Below, in pieces: positions 1 through 5,346 of a DNA stretch of 5,346 nt. The notes under the pieces are model-generated. The model had not been told where the DNA came from. It saw nothing but the letters and a program-made list of their open reading frames with translations, and made no database searches. Position 1 is the first letter of the stretch. Each line of letters starts with the position of its first letter. The position numbers were made by a program, and so were the translations under genes. The stretch lies in the NCBI GenBank assembly GCA_029880775.1, contig JAOUNV010000169.1, forward strand, positions 1 through 5,346. Reading direction: 5' to 3'. The DNA comes from Nitrospinota bacterium. GTDB lineage: Bacteria > Nitrospinota_A > UBA7883.

Positions 1-426
1 CCGACATTCGGACTCTATTTCCAAGCCTATGGAAATAACAACCAAGAAGTCAATTGGGCGTGGTATTCCACACGAGTTACTTCGGACGCTTTATTTTCCA
101 CACTGAGGGCTCAAAGGTTCGACGGAAGTTGCCCTGGCAGGGATCTTTGCGAGAGCGCCGAGAAGACCGGAAAAATCCAGTTTACAAATCCCAATGAAGT
201 CTACCAGTGGGATTGCTGGTGGGATGATACGGACAGTCGTTTCGGCGTGATCCAGTGCGTGATCACACAGTTGTCCACTAACCGTCAGCTTGTCACTCTC
301 TCGGTAAAGACCTATGGAACGTATAATGGGCTTAACTACATGGGTTTTGGCAATCCGTCTTTTGATGGGCCTTACCCAGGATATGACGGCACGGTGTCCG
401 ACCTGAAAATTACCATTTTTCAATAA
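1..426 (+). CDS. Uncharacterised secreted/lipoprotein paralogue, C-terminal part (5' end outside window)
   Basis: The reading frame is open from the first base to a TAA at 424-426 and gives 141 residues with no start, so the N-terminus and any signal peptide lie upstream. I do not recognise the family. Its reality is supported by clear similarity, roughly 40% identical by eye, to the C-terminal part of the next gene (546-1286). Shared blocks are QRFDGxC (visible residues 38-44), VYQWDCWW (67-74), and the terminal GTVSxxK (130-136). Four cysteines at 44, 50, 72 and 86 match four in the paralogue, which suggests conserved disulfides and hence an extracytoplasmic location. The alternating hydrophobic strands, tryptophan-rich centre and GTVS ending would suit a beta-sandwich (concanavalin/LamG-like) domain, but that is inference. 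It lies 119 bases before the paralogue on the same strand, with no clear terminator between, so the two could be co-transcribed. Confidence 0.8.
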   Translation, partial: PTFGLYFQAYGNNNQEVNWAWYSTRVTSDALFSTLRAQRFDGSCPGRDLCESAEKTGKIQFTNPNEVYQWDCWWDDTDSRFGVIQCVITQLSTNRQLVTLSVKTYGTYNGLNYMGFGNPSFDGPYPGYDGTVSDLKITIFQ

Positions 427-434
427 GGCGCAAT

Positions 435-503
435 ATCCGCATTGAAACTTAAAGATAAATCCCTGGCCAATTCCAACAAAGCGGAGGGAGCGGATCCGCA
501 TTG
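435..503. repeat. 10-bp direct repeat pair in the gap between the tandem paralogues
   Basis: The decamer ATCCGCATTG occurs at 435-444 and again at 494-503. The second copy overlaps a perfect 10-bp palindrome, GCGGATCCGC, at 490-499. GCGGA at 481-485 could also pair with TCCGC at 495-499 around a 9-base loop. No function is shown. It may be a remnant of the gene duplication or a small regulatory element. The rest of the 427-545 gap shows nothing else apart from the SD of the next gene. Confidence 0.45.
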
Positions 504-545
504 TCCGGTTCAAGCCAGAACAAACACTCTCAAAAAGGTGCTGAT

Positions 546-1286
546 ATGAGCAGGTGGAGTCTGATTAAAACAGTGGTGGCGCCGGTTGTGCTGTGCGTTC
601 CCTTCCTATATGGTTGCCCGGGTGATGAGTCTTCAGACCCGCCCCCGGTGGACCCCAACGCTACACCCTGCGGACCTACCCAGGCGATGCCTGGTAAGGC
701 TGTCGTCTGGTTGTTTTACCAGTGCGAAGAGATGGACACAATCAGGGTTACTCCGGAAACTCTGGATTCCAGGACGGGGGTCCCCCTGGGTGATCTGCCG
801 ATGAAACGCGGTATGCTTTCCTTTAGGTATCAAGGCCTGTATAACGACTGGTTCGGCCCCGTGGAAACTTACGGCATATTCTTCAAGGCTGGGGGAAGGG
901 CGCATAACTGGGAAGTGAACTGGCAATGGTTGGCTTTTTCCCTGGGCGCCGGCTATATACAAAACGAGCTTATTATCCAAAGGTTCGATGGTACTTGCGA
1001 CCCAAAAGCGTTCTGCGAAAAACATGACTTCACTACGGAACTACAATTCTTTAGCGATTCCGATGTATATCAATGGGATTGCTGGTGGAACACAGACACC
1101 AACAGGGTGACATGTACGGTGACCAAGGTGACTGGAGACCCGCAGCAGGTCACGTTGACCAACACCCCCATGGGGCCATATGGCTCCTTGCACTATCTGG
1201 GAGTGGGGCAGAGGGCGTTCGACAGCCATACATATCCCAGTTTTCCGGGAACCGTGTCGGAATTCAAGTTTTCGGTTTTCAAATAA
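546..1286 (+). CDS. Predicted lipoprotein of unknown function, cysteine-rich C-terminal domain
   Basis: 246 residues. The start is the ATG at 546, with AAGGTG at 535-540 five bases upstream. A longer frame from a TTG at 501 would put 15 polar residues before the signal peptide and has no better ribosome site. Residues 1-24 form a lipoprotein signal: a basic start (Arg3, Lys8), a hydrophobic core and the lipobox LYGC with Cys24 as the lipidated residue. Tyr at the middle lipobox position is uncommon but tolerated. A Pro/Asp-rich tether follows at about 26-40. The remainder is a presumed globular domain with Cys at 42, 60, 151, 157, 179 and 190, an even number that could form three disulfides. 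Residues about 108-246 match the gene ending at 426, including QRFDGTC (145-151), VYQWDCWW (174-181) and GTVSEFK (235-241). A lectin-like beta-sandwich is possible but unproven. The strong terminator at 1311-1343 ends the transcript. No enzyme motif is visible. Confidence 0.85.
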   Translation: MSRWSLIKTVVAPVVLCVPFLYGCPGDESSDPPPVDPNATPCGPTQAMPGKAVVWLFYQCEEMDTIRVTPETLDSRTGVPLGDLPMKRGMLSFRYQGLYNDWFGPVETYGIFFKAGGRAHNWEVNWQWLAFSLGAGYIQNELIIQRFDGTCDPKAFCEKHDFTTELQFFSDSDVYQWDCWWNTDTNRVTCTVTKVTGDPQQVTLTNTPMGPYGSLHYLGVGQRAFDSHTYPSFPGTVSEFKFSVFK

Positions 1287-1310
1287 CGGTTCGTTAATAG
1301 CTACGCATCG

Positions 1311-1343
1311 CCCGCGGTCCTCCACGGATCGCGGGTTTTTTTT
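1311..1343 (+). terminator. Intrinsic (Rho-independent) terminator after the lipoprotein gene
   Basis: A 10-bp stem forms between 1311-1320 (CCCGCGGTCC) and 1326-1335 (GGATCGCGGG), with one G-U wobble and a 5-base loop, TCCAC. Eight consecutive T residues follow directly at 1336-1343. It begins 24 bases after the lipoprotein stop codon, so it closes that transcription unit and separates it from the transglutaminase-like gene. Confidence 0.93.
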
Positions 1344-1399
1344 GCGCCTCAATCCGCGCGCCATGGCCTCCGCGTCCGATCAAGCATTCACTTGAATCC

Positions 1400-1428
1400 T
1401 TGAGGATTATTTTTACTCTTGTTATTAT
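1400..1428 (+). promoter_or_regulatory. Candidate sigma-70-type promoter of the transglutaminase-like gene
   Basis: TTGAGG at 1400-1405 (four of six to TTGACA) and TATTAT at 1423-1428 (five of six to TATAAT) are separated by exactly 17 bases in an AT-rich patch. The patch lies between the upstream terminator and the gene starting at 1518. Transcription would begin near 1435 and give a leader of about 80 bases. The position directly after a terminator and before a gene supports the call, but it rests on consensus matching alone. Confidence 0.5.
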
Positions 1429-1455
1429 GGCCGCCCAGGAATATCATCAATGGGT

Positions 1456-1486
1456 GTAGCCCCAAAAGGCGCAAGGGGGGGGCGAC
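1456..1486 (+). promoter_or_regulatory. Leader hairpin with G8 run upstream of the transglutaminase-like gene
   Basis: GTAGCCCC at 1456-1463 can pair with GGGGCGAC at 1479-1486, giving seven pairs with one internal A-G mismatch and a 15-base loop. The right arm lies partly in a run of eight G at 1475-1482. The run allows the stem to slip into alternative registers. The element lies inside the predicted leader, 19 bases before the SD at 1506-1510, and no T-run follows it, so it is not a terminator. It does not match any riboswitch class I know. A regulatory role is only a possibility. Confidence 0.35.
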
Positions 1487-1517
1487 AGATAAGTTACATG
1501 AGAATAGGAGAGTTGTT

Positions 1518-2555
1518 ATGAACCGGATTTCCCCCATGCCCCACCTGGCCCTCGCGGTCATCATCGCGCTGGTCATTGGACCTACGGGTTCCTCCGCAGC
1601 TGCCGCAGGCAACAGCGGAAAAGTGGAATTCAAGATCACAGTGGACGCCCCCGAGGGCTCTGACAAAGTGCGTTTTTGGACCCCATACCCGCAATCAGAC
1701 GAATACCAGGCTATCAAGAATGTGAAGGTCGAAGGCAACTTCACCAGAAAGCGAATTACCTCGGATAAGGAATCGGGAACCCGTATTCTGTACCTGGAAT
1801 GGCGCGGCCCTACCAAAGATAAGCGATTCGTCGATATAACCTTCCGTGCGTCTTCCTCTGAGCGCAAAGCGGGTGCAGCGCCGGGTGAAGAGCCACCAAT
1901 CCCGGAGAGCGTGATCAAGTACACATCCGCCACACCCCTGCTCCCCACCGATGGAGAGATCGGCGCCATCGCCTCCGCAGCCGTGGAAGGAAAAACATCC
2001 ATCGCCGAAAAGCACACCGCCATATACAACTGGGTGGTGGAGAACACTTTTCGCGACCCGAACGTGCTTGGCTGCGGCGTGGGCGCTGTGGAGGTGACCC
2101 TGGCACAACGAGGCGGCAAGTGCGTGGACATCAGCACGGTGTACGTGACCATGGCCAGAGCCGCCGGGATCCCGGCCAGGGAGGTGTTCGGCATGAGGCT
2201 GGGCAAGGATATGGGAAATAGCGACATCACCAGCGGGCATCACTGCTGGGCGGAGTATTACCAGCCGGGAGTGGGATGGGTGCAGACCGATCCGGCCGAT
2301 GTACGCAAGTTCATGCTCACCCAGGGAATGACTCTGAAGCAGGCCGCCGAGTCGAGGGAATACTATAAATCAGCCGTGGGGGCAAACAGGATTGTTCTGG
2401 CCAAAGCCGACAGAGGCATCGTGCTGAATCCACCCCAGGATGGCGAGCTTCTCAATTACTTCATGTACCCCTACGCGGAGATCGACGGAAAACCGGTGGA
2501 GTGGCTGGCGGCCCAGAAGGAACTGAAATACAAGATCACCTATACGAAAGAGTGA
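1518..2555 (+). CDS. Exported transglutaminase-like (papain-fold) protein
   Basis: 345 residues. The start is the ATG at 1518, with AGGAG at 1506-1510 seven bases upstream. An in-frame TTG at 1419 would add 33 charged residues in front of the signal peptide and overlap the promoter. Residues 1-30 form a Sec signal: basic start, hydrophobic core at about 9-21, then an Ala-rich stretch where cleavage is likely near 30. No lipobox cysteine is present, so it is probably periplasmic. An N-terminal beta-type region with a WTPYP motif (54-58) comes before the transglutaminase-like core at about 155-262. The triad is visible as Cys202 in GGKCVD, His242 in HHCWAE and Asp258 in QTDPAD. A C-terminal segment ending in a YPYAEIDGKPV motif (317-327) is, from memory, typical of bacterial homologues. 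All catalytic residues are present, so peptidase, amidase or protein cross-linking activity is possible. The substrate cannot be read from sequence. It appears monocistronic, with its own promoter, and faces etfA convergently. Confidence 0.9.
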   Translation: MNRISPMPHLALAVIIALVIGPTGSSAAAAGNSGKVEFKITVDAPEGSDKVRFWTPYPQSDEYQAIKNVKVEGNFTRKRITSDKESGTRILYLEWRGPTKDKRFVDITFRASSSERKAGAAPGEEPPIPESVIKYTSATPLLPTDGEIGAIASAAVEGKTSIAEKHTAIYNWVVENTFRDPNVLGCGVGAVEVTLAQRGGKCVDISTVYVTMARAAGIPAREVFGMRLGKDMGNSDITSGHHCWAEYYQPGVGWVQTDPADVRKFMLTQGMTLKQAAESREYYKSAVGANRIVLAKADRGIVLNPPQDGELLNYFMYPYAEIDGKPVEWLAAQKELKYKITYTKE

Positions 2556-2581
2556 GGCGATCCGGCAAGGTGGTGGATACT

Positions 2582-2604
2582 GCCCCTCCACCCGACCGAG
2601 GGGC
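2582..2604. terminator. Possible hairpin between convergent genes (weak terminator candidate)
   Basis: GCCCCTC at 2582-2588 pairs perfectly with GAGGGGC at 2598-2604 around a 9-base loop. It lies in the 73-base gap between the stop codons of the transglutaminase-like gene and etfA, where transcripts from both sides must end. There is no T-run on either strand, so if it stops transcription it does so weakly or with Rho. Confidence 0.3.
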
Positions 2605-2628
2605 TACTCCGGAATCGAAGCCTGACGA

Positions 2629-3549
2629 TCAGCCTTTCAACTTCTCCAGCAGCGCAGGGATCAGTTGTTTCAAATCCACTTGCGCGGTCACATGGGCCAC
2701 TTCGGTGATGGGCGCTTCCGGATCTGTATTGATAGCCACGATAAACTCCGAGCCCTTCATCCCGGCGATATGCTGGGCCGCCCCAGATATCCCGCAGGCG
2801 ACATAAAGCTTCGGCGCCACGGTCTTGCCGGATGTGCCCACCTGCCTGCCGTTCTCCACCCATCCTGCGTCCACCACCGGCCTGGAGGCGCCCAGCTCTC
2901 CATCCAGAGCCTCCGCCAGCTTTTTGACAAGCTCGATATTCTCTACTTTTCCCACGCCACGCCCGGCGCTCACCACCACTTTTGCCTTGCCCAGAGCCAC
3001 GCCGGTCTCCTCCGGCTCCTCGAACTCCACAAACTCGTACACGCCATCGCCTGCTGCGGGAGCCGCTATCTTCTCCACAGTGGGAGCGCCAGATGGGGGC
3101 GCAGCGGGAGCGAAGGCGCCAGATTGCACGGTGACCACAACCCTGGCGGTGGAGGGTTTATAAAATAGCCGCATCTTGCCATTGAGCGCGGGAGTGATGA
3201 ACGCTCCCTCCTGATATTCCACCACCTCAGACACCTGCCCAGCCCCCAGCGCCCGGGCTATCAGCGGCGCCAGATCCCACCCGTAGGGGGAGTGGGAAAG
3301 GATCACGATATCCGCGTTCTCCTTGTCGGCGGCTTCCACAGCCATCGCCGCATGGACCGGTGGATTCAGCTCTCCACAATCCGCCGCGCTGGCCAGATAC
3401 AGCTTCCCCTCATATTTCGGTAGGTCCTCCTCCGCGTCCACGATGAACATGGCGCTTTGGGCCTCCATTCTTTTGGCAAACTCAGCCAGCTCATATGTGG
3501 AGCCAAGTGTTTTGCCTTTCCTGCTTTCGCCTATCAATAACGCCTTCAT
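2629..3549 (-). CDS. etfA: Electron transfer flavoprotein, alpha subunit
   Basis: 306 residues, a normal length for EtfA. The start is the ATG at 3549-3547, with GAGG (complement of 3557-3560) seven bases upstream, in the short gap after etfB. EtfA and EtfB form a cytoplasmic heterodimer. EtfA holds most of the FAD that takes electrons from acyl-CoA and related dehydrogenases and hands them to ETF:quinone oxidoreductase. Domain I (about 1-140) is the Rossmann-like N-terminal half. An Ala/Pro-rich linker at about 146-168 joins it to the C-terminal FAD domain. FAD-domain motifs are SAGRGVG (194-200), GASRPVVDAG (220-229), QVGTSGKTVAP (236-246), GISGAAQH (253-260) and AINTDPEAP (272-280). The second small residue in GAAQH replaces the Ile/Val of the usual signature, and Ser240 stands where many homologues have Thr. 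Both look tolerable. No dehydrogenase or quinone oxidoreductase gene is visible nearby, so the electron donor is unknown. Confidence 0.96.
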   Translation of the reverse strand: MKALLIGESRKGKTLGSTYELAEFAKRMEAQSAMFIVDAEEDLPKYEGKLYLASAADCGELNPPVHAAMAVEAADKENADIVILSHSPYGWDLAPLIARALGAGQVSEVVEYQEGAFITPALNGKMRLFYKPSTARVVVTVQSGAFAPAAPPSGAPTVEKIAAPAAGDGVYEFVEFEEPEETGVALGKAKVVVSAGRGVGKVENIELVKKLAEALDGELGASRPVVDAGWVENGRQVGTSGKTVAPKLYVACGISGAAQHIAGMKGSEFIVAINTDPEAPITEVAHVTAQVDLKQLIPALLEKLKG

Positions 3550-3561
3550 GACATATCCTCA

Positions 3562-4335
3562 TTACACCAGCCCGGTTTTTTCCCGGATCATGCTTATCAA
3601 TTTATCCGCCACATCCGCCACATCGCCAGTCAGCGCCACCCCGGCGCCCTTCCGCTCCGGCGGCGCGGCCTTTACGATATTTGTCAACGCGTCACCCGCG
3701 CCCAACTCTTCTGCGGGAATTGTCAAAAGCTCTTTCTTTTTCGCCTTCATGATATTAGGCAGGGTGGGGTAGCGGGGTTTGTTCAAGCCAAGCTGGCAGG
3801 TGATCACCACCGGCGCTTTTGTTTTGACCTGCGCCTTCAGCCCCCCCTCCAGCTCCCGCCGGACGGTCACCTGGCCTGCGTCATATTCAAAACCGACAAC
3901 AGTGGTCAACAGGTTGAATCCCAAATCGAGCGCCACCAATGGCCCTACTTGCGCCGAGCCCCGGTCCTGAGACTGCAATCCCATGAAGACCAGCTCGAAT
4001 TCTTTATCCCTGGCGAAGGCGGCGATCATGGCTGCGATCTGCGCAGGACCCTTGCGATGCGCCTCCCCATCCTGGATGTGTACGCCCCGATCAGCCCCCA
4101 TGGCCAGCGCTTTTTTGATTGTTTCCTTCACCCTGTCCGGGCCGATGGAAAGAACTGTCAGGTCGGAGTCGGCGCCCGATTTACCTTTCAGGGCCACAGC
4201 CTCTTCCACGGCGAACTCGTCATACTCATTCATCCGAAAAGCCACATCCGCCTCGTCGAACCAGTCGCCCGCTTCATTGATCTTGAACCTGGTTTCCAGG
4301 TCAGGAACCTGCTTTACGCAAACAAGAATTTTCAT
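3562..4335 (-). CDS. etfB: Electron transfer flavoprotein, beta subunit
   Basis: 257 residues, full length. The start is the ATG at 4335-4333, with a strong GGGAGGT SD (complement of 4346-4352) ten bases upstream. An ATG at 4343-4341 is out of frame. The N-terminus MKILVCVKQVPD is the classical EtfB opening. EtfB supplies domain III of the ETF heterodimer, which holds AMP in ordinary ETFs or a second FAD in bifurcating ones, and forms the docking surface for partner dehydrogenases. Motifs are MNEYDEFAVEEA (35-46), ALAMGAD (76-82), GLQSQD (119-124), QVGPLVA (129-135), VRRELEGG (158-165) and LNKPRYPTLPNIMKAKKK (184-201). The last block includes the recognition-loop region. PPERKGAG (225-232) and the PRYPTLPNIMKAKKK block resemble ordinary respiratory ETFs, while AQVGPLVA in the nucleotide-binding region recalls the bifurcating FixA/clostridial side. 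The class is therefore not settled by eye. It is first in the operon, with 12 bases between its stop and the etfA start. Confidence 0.96.
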   Translation of the reverse strand: MKILVCVKQVPDLETRFKINEAGDWFDEADVAFRMNEYDEFAVEEAVALKGKSGADSDLTVLSIGPDRVKETIKKALAMGADRGVHIQDGEAHRKGPAQIAAMIAAFARDKEFELVFMGLQSQDRGSAQVGPLVALDLGFNLLTTVVGFEYDAGQVTVRRELEGGLKAQVKTKAPVVITCQLGLNKPRYPTLPNIMKAKKKELLTIPAEELGAGDALTNIVKAAPPERKGAGVALTGDVADVADKLISMIREKTGLV

Positions 4336-4358
4336 TGAGTCATTTACCTCCCGGATAG

Positions 4359-4367
4359 ATTATAACA
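4359..4367 (-). promoter_or_regulatory. Extended -10 promoter element of etfBA
   Basis: On the minus strand this reads TGTTATAAT, a perfect -10 hexamer with the TGn extension that can replace a good -35. No convincing -35 is seen 16-18 bases upstream. TTGATC lies 23 bases upstream, which is too far. Predicted transcription would start near 4352, giving an unusually short leader of about 17 bases with the SD close to the 5' end of the message. Confidence 0.5.
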
Positions 4368-4440
4368 GCCTGAGCGGATATACGCCGGATCAAGTGCGGA
4401 AGGCCACGTAGGCCACTCTCCGGCTCGATGGATTTCTGGT

Positions 4441-4451
4441 TGGTATATAAT
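4441..4451 (+). promoter_or_regulatory. Candidate promoter of the small divergent gene
   Basis: The run TGGTATATAAT contains TATAAT at 4446-4451, and alternatively an extended -10 reading TGG-TATATA at 4441-4449. No good -35 is found at the normal distance. Transcription would start near 4457 and leave a leader of about 90 bases before the TTG start at 4547. A direct repeat of GGCCAC (4402-4407 and 4411-4416) lies between the two divergent promoters and could be an operator, but this is weak. Confidence 0.4.
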
Positions 4452-4546
4452 ACGCAAGGCGGATGCCTGCGCATGGCAAGAGGAAGGGCGACTGTTCAGA
4501 TATTCGCCGATAACTTCGCAGTGTCAACCGAGGAGGGAATAGGCTC

Positions 4547-4891
4547 TTGTCGAAAATAGTGATCGCCGCGAATCAACCTGCGGCAAAGCTCGGCCTTGTA
4601 AAAGCCGTGAGGGATGTCACCGGCGAGCCATTATCGGAAATAGCGATGAAGCTGAAAATCGGGAAAACCGCTCCCATTTATATGGCGGAGTTGTTTTTGA
4701 ATGACCATCCACGGAGGGACATGGAGATCAGGGCGCTACTTAACGCCTTTGACGCTCATGGGGTGGAACCTTATATTCTGGAGCTTCTTCGTGGGGAAAC
4801 CCGCGATGTCGTCAAGAACCCTGAATCCGCCAGGATGGACAAGGATGTCCTTCTTAATATTCTCGACGAGAGCATAGGTTCGTTCGAATAG
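4547..4891 (+). CDS. Small protein of unknown function with a bL12 C-terminal-domain-like region
   Basis: 114 residues starting at TTG (4547-4549). The start is decided by a strong AGGAGG at 4531-4536 ten bases upstream; a later GTG at 4559 is too far from it. There is no signal peptide or membrane segment, so it is cytoplasmic. I do not recognise the family. Residues about 14-73, with KLGLVKAVRDVTGEPLSEI (14-32), faintly recall the C-terminal domain of ribosomal protein bL12, where a (K)VIKxVRxxTGLGLKEAK helix-turn-helix is followed by a lysine-rich loop and an LLxxxxxxGAxV ending. The equivalent ending here is ALLNAFDAHGVEPYI (63-77). If true, the fold would be ClpS/bL12-like. The C-terminal 35 residues are charged and probably helical. 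It is divergent from etfB and convergent with the hydrolase gene, with nine bases between stop codons. It appears to be a single-gene transcript. A poor or rare start codon with a strong SD suggests modest, controlled expression. Confidence 0.75.
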   Translation: MSKIVIAANQPAAKLGLVKAVRDVTGEPLSEIAMKLKIGKTAPIYMAELFLNDHPRRDMEIRALLNAFDAHGVEPYILELLRGETRDVVKNPESARMDKDVLLNILDESIGSFE

Positions 4892-4900
4892 GGTAGCCTC

Positions 4901-5346
4901 CTATTCCGGCTTCTCCTCCGCCCGCCACCAATATTCGATTTCCGTCTTACCATCGGGGAGAACCACCTGCCCCACCTTTGGCGTGGCGATATTCACCCCC
5001 AGCCGCTTCGCCTCCGCCATGGCCCTTTCCATAGGCTCGTACCAGGAATGCAGGGCCAGGTCGAAAGTGGCCCAGTGCAGCGGGACCATCACACCACCGG
5101 ATAAGTCTATATGCTCCGCCACCGCTTCCTCCGGGGTCATGTGTAGCTTGCGCCATGTCCCCTTGTCGTTGTAGGCGCCGATCTTTAAAAAAGTGACATC
5201 CATCGGCCCCAGCTTTTTGCCAACTTCCTTGAATCCGTCGAAGTATCCAGAATCTCCACTGATGAACACCCGTTTTTCCATCCCGGAAATTGTCCAGGAG
5301 AGCCAAAGCCTGTGATTCAGATCGAACAAGCCTCGGCTGGCGTAGT
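4901..5346 (-). CDS. Metallo-beta-lactamase-fold hydrolase, NAPE-PLD/UlaG-like (N-terminal part outside window)
   Basis: The frame ends at a TAG (4903-4901) and runs open to the window edge, so about 148 C-terminal residues are seen. A TTG at 5329 lies inside the frame and is not the start. Visible family motifs, in order, are a YASRGLFDLN segment (5344-5315), GDSGYF with the metal-bridging Asp at 5254-5252, KLGPMDV and KIGAY, HMTPEEAV (His at 5143-5141), and PLHWATF with the last metal-ligand His at 5077-5075. These match the Lactamase_B_2 branch of zinc hydrolases that includes NAPE-hydrolysing phospholipase D and UlaG relatives. The HxHxDH motif must lie upstream. The codon cut by the window edge reads xAC, compatible with the His of the usual HW/YxxR motif. 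No signal peptide can be judged. The substrate is unknown; homologues act on phosphodiester or lactone bonds. No terminator is seen between it and the convergent gene. Confidence 0.9.
   Translation of the reverse strand, partial: YASRGLFDLNHRLWLSWTISGMEKRVFISGDSGYFDGFKEVGKKLGPMDVTFLKIGAYNDKGTWRKLHMTPEEAVAEHIDLSGGVMVPLHWATFDLALHSWYEPMERAMAEAKRLGVNIATPKVGQVVLPDGKTEIEYWWRAEEKPE

Noticed and set aside
501..545. TTG at 501 as start of the lipoprotein gene
   Set aside because: The added 15 polar residues would precede a normal lipoprotein signal; the ATG at 546 has its own AAGGTG five bases upstream.
1451..1500. Riboswitch (cyclic-di-GMP type) in the leader, suggested by GGCGCAAG-like bases
   Set aside because: The paired helices and conserved tetraloop/receptor arrangement of GEMM RNAs are not present; only one imperfect hairpin can be drawn.
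1419..1517. Longer N-terminus for the transglutaminase-like protein from an in-frame TTG
   Set aside because: It would overlap the predicted -10, bury the signal peptide behind 33 charged residues and ignore the well-placed AGGAG before the ATG at 1518.
1388..2230. 280-residue minus-strand open frame opposite the transglutaminase-like gene
   Set aside because: It lies antisense to a gene with a full catalytic triad and signal peptide, has a low-complexity Ser/Pro/Leu-rich product with no recognisable motif, and has no SD. It is a shadow of GC-rich coding sequence.
3323..3772. 149-residue plus-strand open frame spanning the etfA/etfB junction
   Set aside because: It is antisense to two certain genes, its product is Ser/Ala-rich without motif, and there is no credible ribosome site.
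4463..4508. Small hairpins (ATGC/GCAT at 4463-4474 and GGCGA/TCGCC at 4487-4508) in the leader of the small gene
   Set aside because: The stems are only 4-5 bp and no better than expected by chance in this composition.

Overview
The window looks like chromosomal DNA of a Gram-negative bacterium. The signs are a lipoprotein signal with a lipobox, an exported transglutaminase-like protein, Shine-Dalgarno (SD) led genes, sigma-70-like promoters and a fairly GC-rich composition. Protein style loosely recalls deltaproteobacterial, Nitrospirota or Nitrospinota-type genomes, but that is an impression and no marker gene here fixes the taxon. There is no transposase, integrase, phage gene, CRISPR array, tRNA or rRNA.

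Layout, left to right. (1) Positions 1-1343 carry two tandem plus-strand paralogues: the 3' end of one gene and a complete 246-residue gene for a predicted lipoprotein. A strong intrinsic terminator follows the second. The pair share a cysteine-rich C-terminal domain that I do not recognise. (2) Positions 1400-2555 hold a free-standing gene with its own probable promoter and a structured leader with a G8 run. It encodes an exported transglutaminase-like cysteine-protease-fold protein with the complete Cys-His-Asp triad. (3) Positions 2629-4335, minus strand, hold etfB-etfA, a two-gene operon for the two subunits of an electron transfer flavoprotein. (4) Positions 4336-4546 are a divergent promoter region. 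(5) Positions 4547-4891, plus strand, encode a 114-residue protein of unknown function that starts at TTG and has a region faintly like the C-terminal domain of ribosomal protein bL12. (6) Positions 4901-5346, minus strand, are the C-terminal part of a metallo-beta-lactamase-fold hydrolase of the NAPE-PLD/UlaG-like type, cut by the window edge.

The genes do not form one evident pathway. EtfA and EtfB form one heterodimer that passes electrons from flavin dehydrogenases towards the quinone pool, but no dehydrogenase or ETF:quinone oxidoreductase is visible. The lipoproteins and the transglutaminase-like protein are envelope proteins. I see no convincing new multi-gene system. The points most worth following are the tandem lipoprotein family, the small bL12-like protein facing etfBA, and the G-run leader of the transglutaminase-like gene.
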